Source of the DNA: a bacterium | GTDB taxonomy: Bacteria > Oederibacteriota > JAJYGY01 | DNA: 19,073 nucleotides | NCBI GenBank assembly: GCA_021790555.1 | Contig: JAJYGY010000266.1 | Coordinates: 1 to 19,073 of the forward strand | Direction: 5' to 3' | Shown here: one piece after another, positions 1-8,458 of the stretch | Layout of the letters: every line of letters begins with the position of its first letter | Numbering within the stretch: the first letter of the stretch is position 1 | Made by a program: the position numbers and the translations under genes | The notes under the pieces: generated by a model | What the model saw: only the letters and a program-made list of their open reading frames with translations | Database searches by the model: none | Told to the model about the DNA's origin: nothing

Positions 1-257
1 GGCGTCGAAGTCGGGCTCGACGTCGCCGTGTCCGTCGGCGTCGACGTGGCCGTCCAGGTCGGCGTCGACGTCGGCGTGTCGCTCGGGCTGGCCGTCGGCG
101 TCCAGGTCGGGCTCGACGTCGCCGTGTCCGTCGGCGTCCAGGTCGGCGTCGACGTCCCCGTCCAAGTCGCCGTGTCCGTCGGGCTCGACGTGGCCGTGGC
201 CGTCGGCGTCGACGTCGGGCTCGACGTCGGCGTCCAGGTCGGCGTCGACGTCTCCGT
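1..257 (-). repeat. Low-complexity Thr/Pro/Ser/Trp linker repeat, C-terminal side
   Basis: This is degenerate in-frame repeat DNA encoding strings such as TSTPTWTPTSSPT and TDTATSSPT. Thr occupies about every other position and is mostly ACG. The 18-base unit ccaggtcggcgtcgacgt (plus strand) recurs exactly at 54-71, 138-155 and 234-251, that is at 84- and 96-base spacings, both multiples of 12. The tract continues beyond the window start. Confidence 0.85.
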
Positions 258-1523
258 CGGCGCGATCACCTGCACCCCAAGGCTGCCCCCCGACTGCGCC
301 GACACCTGATACCCGGCCTGCCCGTTGAGGAAGGCCCCCCACGTGAAGTTCCCCACCCCGTTCGCCCGCGCCGTCAGCGTCACCGTGTAGGCCCCGTCCG
401 CGAAGTTCACCCCGGGCGAAAAGCTCACCGTCACGCTGTTGCCCACCGCGTCCGTCTGCACCCCTCCCCCGCTCCCGGGGCTCACCCCAGCCTGCCCAAG
501 GATGCTGAACGAGGCCGGCAGCGTCAGGGTCAGGCTGTCCACCACCGCCGCCGAGTTCAGCGACAGCAGGAACGCATACCCCTGCGCCGCCCCCTCCACC
601 GCCTGGTTCGGGCTCAGCGACCCCAGCGACCCCGGCGTCATCGTCGCCGTCGCCGTCGGGCTCGACGTCGAGGTCGGGCTCGACGTCGGCGTCCAGGTCG
701 GCGTCGCCGAAGGGCTGGCCGTGGGGCTGGACGTGGGCGTCCAGCTCGGCGTCGCCGTGGGCGTTCCCGAAGGCGAGGCCGTGGGGCTGGCCGTGGGGGT
801 GTCCGTTTCCGTGGCCGAGGCGGTCGGCGACCAGGTGGGGCTGTCCGTGGGAGTGCAGGTCGCGGTCGGCGAGGGCGTGGCGGTGGGGGAGGCCGTGGGG
901 GTCGCGCTGGGGGTGCCGGAAGGCGTGGACGTCCCGGTCCCCGTGGGAGTCGGGCTGGGGGTGGCGCTGGAGGTCGCGCTGGGCGTCCCGCTCGGGGTCG
1001 CCGTGGGGGAGGCCGTAGGGGTCTGGGTGAAGGTCGGCGAAGGCGTGGCGGTGAAGACCGTCACGGTGACGTCCTGGCTGCAGGCTTCGGTGGAAGGGTC
1101 GTTGGAGACGTCCACGCAGGCCGAATTGGTGAGGGAGGCGCCCGCGGCCGGGCCGGCCTGCACCGTGATGGAGATCCCGCCGGCGTTTCCAGGCGCGACG
1201 ACCCCGGAGCCGCTCCACTGGATGTCCAGGAACTGGCCGTTGACGCTGAGCGAGCTGGGGGCCTGCCCGGAGAACACCTGGTAGCCGCCCAGGTAGGCGA
1301 CTCCGGCGGGCAGGGTGTCGTACAGGTCCATCCGGTCCACGCTGGAGGCCCCGCTGAAGCTCCAGGAAAACCCGTAATGGAAGGCCTGGCCCGGGGCCAG
1401 GGAGGCCGCGTCCGCGGTCTTGGTCAGCGCCAGGGGACCGGCGGCCCCCAGGCCGGCGGGCAGGACCCCCGCCAGCAGGCCCGCCACCGCGAACATCCGG
1501 ATTGTGCGCTGGACGAAACTCAA
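1..1523 (-). CDS. Secreted modular protein with DUF11-like domain and Thr/Pro-rich linkers (C-terminus off the window)
   Basis: The frame is open from a TTG at 1523 to the window edge, giving 507 visible residues. TTG is chosen because a GAGAGG Shine-Dalgarno lies 5 bases upstream and no ATG in frame precedes the signal peptide. Residues 1-28 look like a Sec signal (MSFVQRTIRMF, then a hydrophobic Ala/Gly/Leu stretch ending LGAAG). Residues ~31-155 resemble a DUF11 beta-sandwich (starting ALTKTADAASLAPGQ, with LYDTLPAG). Residues 158-295 are a Thr/Pro/Ser linker, ~297-422 a second beta-rich domain that I do not recognise, and 423 onward another linker with TWTPT units. Lys and Arg are absent from the linkers. 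The family suggests an exported cell-surface or extracellular protein; adhesion, glycosylation and any C-terminal anchor are guesses. It follows mltG after 73 bases. Confidence 0.8.
   Translation of the reverse strand, partial: MSFVQRTIRMFAVAGLLAGVLPAGLGAAGPLALTKTADAASLAPGQAFHYGFSWSFSGASSVDRMDLYDTLPAGVAYLGGYQVFSGQAPSSLSVNGQFLDIQWSGSGVVAPGNAGGISITVQAGPAAGASLTNSACVDVSNDPSTEACSQDVTVTVFTATPSPTFTQTPTASPTATPSGTPSATSSATPSPTPTGTGTSTPSGTPSATPTASPTATPSPTATCTPTDSPTWSPTASATETDTPTASPTASPSGTPTATPSWTPTSSPTASPSATPTWTPTSSPTSTSSPTATATMTPGSLGSLSPNQAVEGAAQGYAFLLSLNSAAVVDSLTLTLPASFSILGQAGVSPGSGGGVQTDAVGNSVTVSFSPGVNFADGAYTVTLTARANGVGNFTWGAFLNGQAGYQVSAQSGGSLGVQVIAPTETSTPTWTPTSSPTSTPTATATSSPTDTATWTGTSTPTWTPTDTATSSPTWTPTASPSDTPTSTPTWTATSTPTDTATSSPTST
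639..1052 (-). repeat. Low-complexity Thr/Pro/Ser/Ala linker repeat, N-terminal side
   Basis: About 138 codons encode TATPSPTFTQTPTAS and similar motifs (ASPTATPSGTPSAT, SPTWSPTAS). It has no Lys or Arg, very few acidic residues and one Cys (TATCTPT). It is less uniform at the nucleotide level than the 1-257 tract, with more CCC and GCC codons, which suggests an older or differently expanded linker. Confidence 0.8.
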
Positions 1524-1528
1524 TGCAT

Positions 1529-1534
1529 CCTCTC
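1529..1534 (-). promoter_or_regulatory. Shine-Dalgarno deciding the TTG start of the surface protein
   Basis: On the minus strand GAGAGG is followed by ATGCA and then TTG, a 5-base spacing. The ATG touching the Shine-Dalgarno opens only Met-His-stop (ATG CAT TGA), so it cannot start this protein. The rest of the 1524-1596 gap has GC-rich short inverted repeats (such as CCCCT-TGG-AGGGG) but no promoter or U-tract that I can support. Confidence 0.55.
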
Positions 1535-1596
1535 AGGCTCTCCGGTACCCGGGCTCCCGGATGCTCCGCCCCTCCAAGGGGATCCTCACGGCATTC

Positions 1597-2595
1597 CTAC
1601 TCCTGCACGATGCCCGCCCTCAATTTCGCCTTGTAGCGCAGCTTGGCCTTGACGTGCTCGGCGAAGGTCTGGCTGAAGATCTGCCGGCCGTCGCCCGCCA
1701 CGACGAAGAAAAGATAGGGGGTCTTGTCCGGGGACACGGCCGCCTGGATGGATTTCAGGCCCGGCGAGCAGATCGGGCCGGGGGGGAGGCCGCGGTGCCG
1801 GTAGGTGTTGTAGGGGGAGCGGAAGAACAGGTCCTTGTCCGTCACCGGCCCGGTGTACTTGTCCATGGCGTAGCGAACCGTGGCGCAGGACTCCAGGCGC
1901 ATGCGCTTCTTCAGGCGGTTGAGGAACACCGAGGCCACCTTGGGCCGCTCGGAATCCAGCCTGGCCTCCCTTTCCACCAGCGAGGCGAGGATGAGCACCT
2001 GGTAGGGGGAAAGGCCGTGGGCCTTGCCCTTCTCAAGCAGGGAATCGGGCACCTTCTGACGGAAGCGGTCCACCATCAGGCGCAGGATCCTGTCGGATCC
2101 AAAGCCGCGGGGAATCTGGTAGGTGTCGGGAAACAGGTAGCCCTCCAGGCTGGAGGCCTGGACGGAGAGGCTGTGGGCGAAGGCCCTGTCGCGCACCAGG
2201 GCCAGGAACTTGGCGGGGTTTGCCAGCTTCTGCTGGCCCAGCAGCCCCGCGATCTGGAGCGCGTCGAAGCCCGGCGGCACGGTGAATTCGTGCAGCAGGC
2301 ATTTCCCCGAACGGAGGGTGAAAAGGACCTGCCAGAGGTTGCTGGAGGCGGGGATCTCGTACTCCCCGGCCTTCAGGCCGGTCCGGGATCCCGTCAGCAC
2401 CACGGCCGCCTTGAACAGGGTGGTGCTGCGGATCAGGCCCGCCGCCTTCAGGTTCCTGGCGATGGCCGAGGCGCCCTCCCCCATCGGCACCGAAAAAAGC
2501 ACCGGGCGCGACGAAAACCGCGCCGGCATCACGCTCAGGCCCCCGGCGAACACGGCCGCCACGGCCAGGATTTTCCAGACAGTGTCCTTCTTCAT
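1597..2595 (-). CDS. mltG: Endolytic murein transglycosylase MltG (YceG family)
   Basis: MltG cleaves nascent peptidoglycan glycan strands at the membrane and so sets strand ends during synthesis. The protein is 332 residues, typical for the family. A short cytoplasmic Lys-rich N-terminus is followed by one membrane segment (~residues 6-24). A LysM-like region follows, then the YceG signature: LEGYLFPDTY at 150-159, catalytic Glu208 in LASLVEREA (equivalent to E. coli Glu218), and SPYNTYRHRGLPPGPI at 260-275. The ATG at 2595 is chosen because GGAG lies 5 bases upstream; a TTG at 2616 would add only 7 residues. It follows ruvX after 25 bases, matching the Bacillus alaS-yrrK-yrrL order, so co-transcription is likely. 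Confidence 0.95.
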   Translation of the reverse strand: MKKDTVWKILAVAAVFAGGLSVMPARFSSRPVLFSVPMGEGASAIARNLKAAGLIRSTTLFKAAVVLTGSRTGLKAGEYEIPASSNLWQVLFTLRSGKCLLHEFTVPPGFDALQIAGLLGQQKLANPAKFLALVRDRAFAHSLSVQASSLEGYLFPDTYQIPRGFGSDRILRLMVDRFRQKVPDSLLEKGKAHGLSPYQVLILASLVEREARLDSERPKVASVFLNRLKKRMRLESCATVRYAMDKYTGPVTDKDLFFRSPYNTYRHRGLPPGPICSPGLKSIQAAVSPDKTPYLFFVVAGDGRQIFSQTFAEHVKAKLRYKAKLRAGIVQE

Positions 2596-2620
2596 GGCCG
2601 CTCCGGTCTCCCCCAAGGGA

Positions 2621-3049
2621 TCACGCGGCCCGTCCGGGCCTCGAATCCAGGTAGCCCTGCAGGATCAGGCTGGCCGCCACGGCGTCCACCCGGCCCTTTT
2701 TCCTGCGGAATTTCAGTTCCCCGGCCTTCAGCATGCTTTCGGCGTCGTAGCTGGTGAGGCGCTCGTCCCAGAAGGCCAGGGGAAGGCCGGGCGCCAGGGC
2801 CTTCAGGCCTTCGGCCATGCGCCGCACCTTCCGCGAGCCCGCGCTTTCGCTCCCGTCCATGTTCAGGGGCAGCCCCAGCACGGCCTCGCAGGCCTCCTCC
2901 TCCCGCAGGAAGTCCGCCAGGGCGCCCAGGGCCTGCTCCTCGGAGCGGACCTCCAGGAAACCCGCCGGCACGGCGAAGCTGCCGCCCTGCTCCGCCACGG
3001 CCAGCCCCACCCGCTTCTCCCCGATGTCCAGGCCCACGATGCGTTTCAT
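2621..3049 (-). CDS. ruvX: RuvX/YqgF family RNase H-fold nuclease
   Basis: The protein is 142 residues, the normal size. The family (YqgF, YrrK) has a RuvC/RNase H-like fold and is linked to 16S rRNA 5'-end maturation and to a putative Holliday-junction resolvase role. Visible acidic active-site candidates are Asp8 in GLDIGEKRVGLA, the DERLTS motif at 95-100 (Asp95, Glu96), and Asp122 in VDAVAASLILQGYL; GLPLNMDGSES lies at 59-69. The ATG at 3049 begins exactly at the conserved MKRIVGLDIG, with AGAGG close upstream. A longer frame reaching 3748 runs inside alaS and is not used. It starts 56 bases after alaS and precedes mltG, a widely conserved gene order. Confidence 0.95.
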   Translation of the reverse strand: MKRIVGLDIGEKRVGLAVAEQGGSFAVPAGFLEVRSEEQALGALADFLREEEACEAVLGLPLNMDGSESAGSRKVRRMAEGLKALAPGLPLAFWDERLTSYDAESMLKAGELKFRRKKGRVDAVAASLILQGYLDSRPGRAA

Positions 3050-3105
3050 CCGCCTCTGGATTCCGTGTGAATGGCCCCGCGGCCGCCCCGCCCGGGTCCT
3101 CCGGG

Positions 3106-5748
<2,643 letters not shown>

Positions 5749-5790
5749 ATACTCCCGACAAGCGAGGGGGGAAGGCTCCTCCCGGTCCAT

Positions 5791-5833
5791 AAAAAAGCCT
5801 CTTTTCCATGCATTCTGCCGAAAAAGAGGCTTT
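5791..5833 (-). terminator. Intrinsic terminator or leader hairpin between the YbjQ-family gene and alaS
   Basis: The minus strand reads AAAGCCTCTTTT, a 16-base loop, AAAAGAGGCTTT, then a run ending in TTTTTT. The 12-bp stem is perfect. Because the stem also begins and ends in A/T runs, it could work in both directions. It lies 36 bases after the YbjQ-family stop and directly before an in-frame ATG (5790) of alaS. It is either the end of the upstream transcript or an attenuator in an alaS leader. Confidence 0.7.
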
Positions 5834-5869
5834 AATTCCAGGGTGTTTTTAAAAACTTTGGGGCGCCAC

Positions 5870-6214
5870 CTAGGCCTTGGAGCGGCCCCTGGGCTTGACC
5901 ACCAGGGCCGTGCCGTAGGCCAGCACCTCGGTCACGCCCTGGCCGATCTCGGTGGCGTCGTAGCGCATGCCGATGACCGCGTTGGCCTGCTTTTCCTCGG
6001 CGTGCCCCACCATCAGGTCGTAGGCCTCCTCGCGGGCCCTCTCGCAAAGCTGGGAATACAGGGTGATGTTCCCCCCCACCAGCTGCTGCAGGGCCGCGCC
6101 GAAATTCCCCACGATGCTGCGCGAACGCACCGTGATGCCCCGCACGATGCCGAGGTTCTTCACCACCTCATACCCGTCCAGCTCGAACGCCGTCGTCACC
6201 ATCGAGTGGTCCAC
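5870..6214 (-). CDS. YbjQ/UPF0145 (DUF74) family protein
   Basis: A small protein of 114 residues with the hallmark UPF0145 sequence: MVTTAFELDGYEVVKNLG, then GITVRSRSIVGN, LVGGNITLYSQLCERARE and QANAVIGMRYDATEIG. Family structures form ring-like oligomers; a metal-binding role has been proposed but the function is not established. The start is set at a GTG at 6214 because GGAGG lies 5 bases upstream; a TTG at 6226 overlaps that Shine-Dalgarno, and an ATG at 6202 has none well placed. It sits between pdxJ (48-base gap) and alaS and is followed by a terminator-like hairpin. Nothing in the context assigns it a pathway. Confidence 0.88.
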   Translation of the reverse strand: MDHSMVTTAFELDGYEVVKNLGIVRGITVRSRSIVGNFGAALQQLVGGNITLYSQLCERAREEAYDLMVGHAEEKQANAVIGMRYDATEIGQGVTEVLAYGTALVVKPRGRSKA

Positions 6215-6219
6215 GGTTT

Positions 6220-6224
6220 CCTCC
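6220..6224 (-). promoter_or_regulatory. Shine-Dalgarno deciding the GTG start of the YbjQ-family gene
   Basis: GGAGG on the minus strand is followed by AAACC and the GTG at 6214, which is ideal spacing. This favours GTG over the TTG at 6226 or the ATG at 6202. Confidence 0.5.
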
Positions 6225-6262
6225 AAAGAAGGGGGCGTCCCCGCCCCGGCCGGCGCGGACCC

Positions 6263-6985
6263 CTATTGCATCCGCGCGATCATCTCCCCCACCGCCTGCT
6301 CCATGCCCACCACCACGGCCCGGGCCACGATGTTGTGCCCGATGTTGAGGTCCTTCAGCCCCGGCAGGCGGCAGACCGGGCCCACGTTGGCGTAGGTGAG
6401 GCCGTGGCCGGCGTTCAGCCCCAGGCCCAGGCTCCCCGCCAGCCGGGCGGCGGCGCGAAGGCGCTCCAGCTCCACGCGGGCCGCCTTCCGCCCCCCTTTC
6501 CGGAAGGCCCCGGCGTAGGCCCCGGTGTGGAGTTCCACGAAATCGGCGCCGGCCGAGGCGGCGGCCCGGACCTGCCGCGCCTCGGGGTTGATGAACAGGC
6601 TGGTGACGATGCCGGCCTTCCTCAGGCGCGCCACCGCGGGACCGATCTTCCGGGGCGCGCCGGCCACCTCCAGGCCTCCCTCGGTGGTCAGTTCGCGGCG
6701 CTTCTCGGGCACCAGGGTTGCCTCGTCCGGCAGCACGCGCAGGGCGATGGCGACCATCTCGGCGGTGGCCGCCATCTCCAGGTTCAGCTTGCCCCTGACG
6801 GACCGGCGCAGCGCCTTGACGTCGGCGTCCTGGATGTGGCGCCGGTCCTCGCGCAGGTGCACGGTGATGCCGGCGGCCCCGGCCTTCTCCGCCAGGCGGG
6901 CGGCCTGCAGGGGTTGGGGCTCGTCCTCACCCCGGGCCTGCCTCAGCGTGGCCACGTGGTCGATGTTGACGCACAATTCGGGCAT
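6263..6985 (-). CDS. pdxJ: Pyridoxine 5'-phosphate synthase
   Basis: PdxJ condenses 1-deoxyxylulose 5-phosphate with 3-amino-2-oxopropyl phosphate to pyridoxine 5'-phosphate, the ring-closing step of the DXP-dependent vitamin B6 route. The protein is 240 residues, the usual length, with a TIM-barrel signature: NIDHVATLRQAR at 7-18, VHLREDRRHI at 42-51, LNLEMAAT (Glu70), VPEKRRELTTEGGL at 92-105, FVELHTGAYA at 149-158, LNAGHGLTYANV (His194) and DLNIGHNIVARAV. The ATG at 6985 has GGGAGG a few bases upstream. It starts 41 bases after glmM, so the two are probably co-transcribed. Its presence implies the DXP-dependent rather than the PdxST pathway. Confidence 0.96.
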   Translation of the reverse strand: MPELCVNIDHVATLRQARGEDEPQPLQAARLAEKAGAAGITVHLREDRRHIQDADVKALRRSVRGKLNLEMAATAEMVAIALRVLPDEATLVPEKRRELTTEGGLEVAGAPRKIGPAVARLRKAGIVTSLFINPEARQVRAAASAGADFVELHTGAYAGAFRKGGRKAARVELERLRAAARLAGSLGLGLNAGHGLTYANVGPVCRLPGLKDLNIGHNIVARAVVVGMEQAVGEMIARMQ

Positions 6986-7026
6986 TTCGCCTCCCAAGCC
7001 GCCGCGCGCGGGGCGCTTGCCGGATT

Positions 7027-8373
7027 TCAGACCGACTTCCTCACCGCCTCGGCGATCTGCCCGGCGAAGGTCTCTATCTCGGCCTGGCTCTCGCCTTCCA
7101 GCATGATGCGCACCTTGGCCTCCGTGCCGCTGGCCCGCACCAGCACCCGGCCGCCCTGGCCGAGGGCCTTTTCCACCCGCTCCACGGCCGCCCGCACCGC
7201 CTTCAGGCGCGAAAGGTCCACGCGGCGCCTCACCGGCACGTTGACCAGCAGCTGGGGCACCTCCTTCATGAAGGCCTTCAGCTCGGCCAGGGGCTTTCCC
7301 GATTCCTTCATCACCTTCAGCACCTGCAGGGCCGTGATCAGCCCGTCGCCCGTGGCGTGGTGCTCGCGGAAGATCACGTGGCCGGACTGCTCGCCCCCCA
7401 GCATGGCCCCCTGGCGCTTCATCTCCTCCAGCACGTAGCGGTCGCCCACCGGGGCGCGCAGCAGCCGGATGCCCGCTTCCCGCATGGCCCGCTCGAAGCC
7501 CAGGTTGCTCATCACCGTGGCGACGACGGTCTGCCGGGCCAGCTTCCTCGAGGCCTGCAGGTGCAGGGCGCAGAGGCCCAGGATGCGGTCCCCGTCCACC
7601 AGGCGGCCGGTCTCGTCGGCCAGCAGCACGCGGTCGCCGTCGCCGTCGTGGGCCAGGCCGATGTCCGCCCCCAGCCGGGTGACGGCCTCCTGCATGGCGC
7701 GGGGGAAGGTGGACCCGCACTGGTCGTTGATGTTGCGGCCGTCGGGCTGGTCGTGGAGAACCGTGACGCGGGCCCCCAGGCGCCTCAGCACCCGGGGCGT
7801 GGTCAGGTAGGTGGCCCCGTGGCCGCAGTCCGCCACGATGTGGACGTTCTTGAGGTTGAGGTTTTCGGGCACCGAGCTCAGGGCGAACTGGCAGTAGGCC
7901 TCCATGGCGCCGGCCTCGTCCTGCACCTGGCCCAGGTCGCGGCGCAGTGCCCGCACCTTGTCGCTCCTGGTGTCGAAGAAGAGGCCCTCGATCTTCTCCT
8001 CCATCTGGTCGGAAAGCTTCTCGCCGTTGGGGGCGAAGAACTTGATGCCGTTGTCCTCGAAGGGGTTGTGCGAGGCCGAGATGACCACGCCGGCGTCGGC
8101 CTGGTAGTGCTTGGTCAGGTAGGCCAGGGCCGGGGTCGGCAGCACCCCGGCGCGCAGCACGTGGACCCCCACCGAGGACACGCCGGCCACCAGGGCCCCT
8201 TCGAGCATGTCGCCGGACAGGCGGGTGTCGCGCCCCACCACCACGCGCGGCAGGCGGTGCTTGGACTTGAACAGGAGGGCCGCCGAGCGGCCCAGGCGGT
8301 AGGCCACCTCCGGGGTCACGGGATAGGCGTTGGCCAGGCCGCGGATGCCGTCGGTGCCGAAGAGCTTGCGCAT
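7027..8373 (-). CDS. glmM: Phosphoglucosamine mutase
   Basis: GlmM interconverts glucosamine 6-phosphate and glucosamine 1-phosphate on the way to UDP-GlcNAc, feeding peptidoglycan and other envelope glycans. The protein is 448 residues. All four phosphohexomutase motifs are present: the N-terminus MRKLFGTDGIRG, the phosphoserine loop with Ser101 in VVISASHNPF, the Mg-binding DGDGDR at 243-248, the sugar loop GGEQSGH at 326-332, and the phosphate site RASGTE at 413-418. The ATG at 8373 is preceded by AAAGGA and matches the conserved start; the frame's upstream extension to 8442 is not used. An 85-base gap separates it from the ABC-F gene and carries a candidate terminator and promoter. In many bacteria glmM directly follows folP; here two genes intervene. 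Confidence 0.97.
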   Translation of the reverse strand: MRKLFGTDGIRGLANAYPVTPEVAYRLGRSAALLFKSKHRLPRVVVGRDTRLSGDMLEGALVAGVSSVGVHVLRAGVLPTPALAYLTKHYQADAGVVISASHNPFEDNGIKFFAPNGEKLSDQMEEKIEGLFFDTRSDKVRALRRDLGQVQDEAGAMEAYCQFALSSVPENLNLKNVHIVADCGHGATYLTTPRVLRRLGARVTVLHDQPDGRNINDQCGSTFPRAMQEAVTRLGADIGLAHDGDGDRVLLADETGRLVDGDRILGLCALHLQASRKLARQTVVATVMSNLGFERAMREAGIRLLRAPVGDRYVLEEMKRQGAMLGGEQSGHVIFREHHATGDGLITALQVLKVMKESGKPLAELKAFMKEVPQLLVNVPVRRRVDLSRLKAVRAAVERVEKALGQGGRVLVRASGTEAKVRIMLEGESQAEIETFAGQIAEAVRKSV

Positions 8374-8413
8374 GGAAATCCTTTCCTGAGGGAAGGCCGC
8401 CCTGAACCGGGAC

Positions 8414-8442
8414 AGTATCTGGAAAAAGGGCCGCCCTGGCAA
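8414..8442 (-). promoter_or_regulatory. Candidate sigma70-type promoter for glmM
   Basis: The minus strand has TTGCCA (8442-8437), a 17-base spacer and GATACT (8419-8414), matching 5/6 and 4/6 of the consensus. A start near 8406 would give a leader of about 33 bases before the glmM ATG. The -35 element lies inside the hairpin suggested as the terminator of the upstream gene, so the two readings compete or coexist. Confidence 0.4.
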
Positions 8443-8447
8443 GGCGG
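8423..8447 (-). terminator. Candidate weak intrinsic terminator after the ABC-F gene
   Basis: On the minus strand, CCGCCTT-GCC-AGGGCGG forms a 7-bp stem (one G-U pair) with a 3-base loop, followed by CCC and TTTTT. The three C residues between stem and U-tract weaken it. It begins 12 bases past the ABC-F stop. Confidence 0.35.
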
Positions 8448-8458
8448 AAGGGGCCGGA

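Noticed and set aside
1..260. Repeat tract considered as a CRISPR array or minisatellite origin
   Set aside because: There are no unique spacers of constant length. The repeats are in frame, degenerate and clearly encode a Thr/Pro linker continuous with a secreted protein.
439..1284. Val/Gly-rich plus-strand frame (GVAVGVPEG-like repeats), with a similar one at 28-309
   Set aside because: These are antisense readings of the Thr/Pro linkers. The minus strand has a signal peptide, folded domains and one continuous frame.
5834..5869. Promoter for alaS upstream of the hairpin
   Set aside because: AT-rich words (TTTTTAAAAA, GGAATTAAAG) are present but no -35/-10 pair has acceptable spacing.
6232..6247. 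GGGGCG-GGGA-CGCCCC hairpin between pdxJ and the YbjQ-family gene as a terminator
   Set aside because: The stem has only 6 bp and is followed by CCTTCTTT rather than a U-tract, and such GC pairs are common by chance in this composition.
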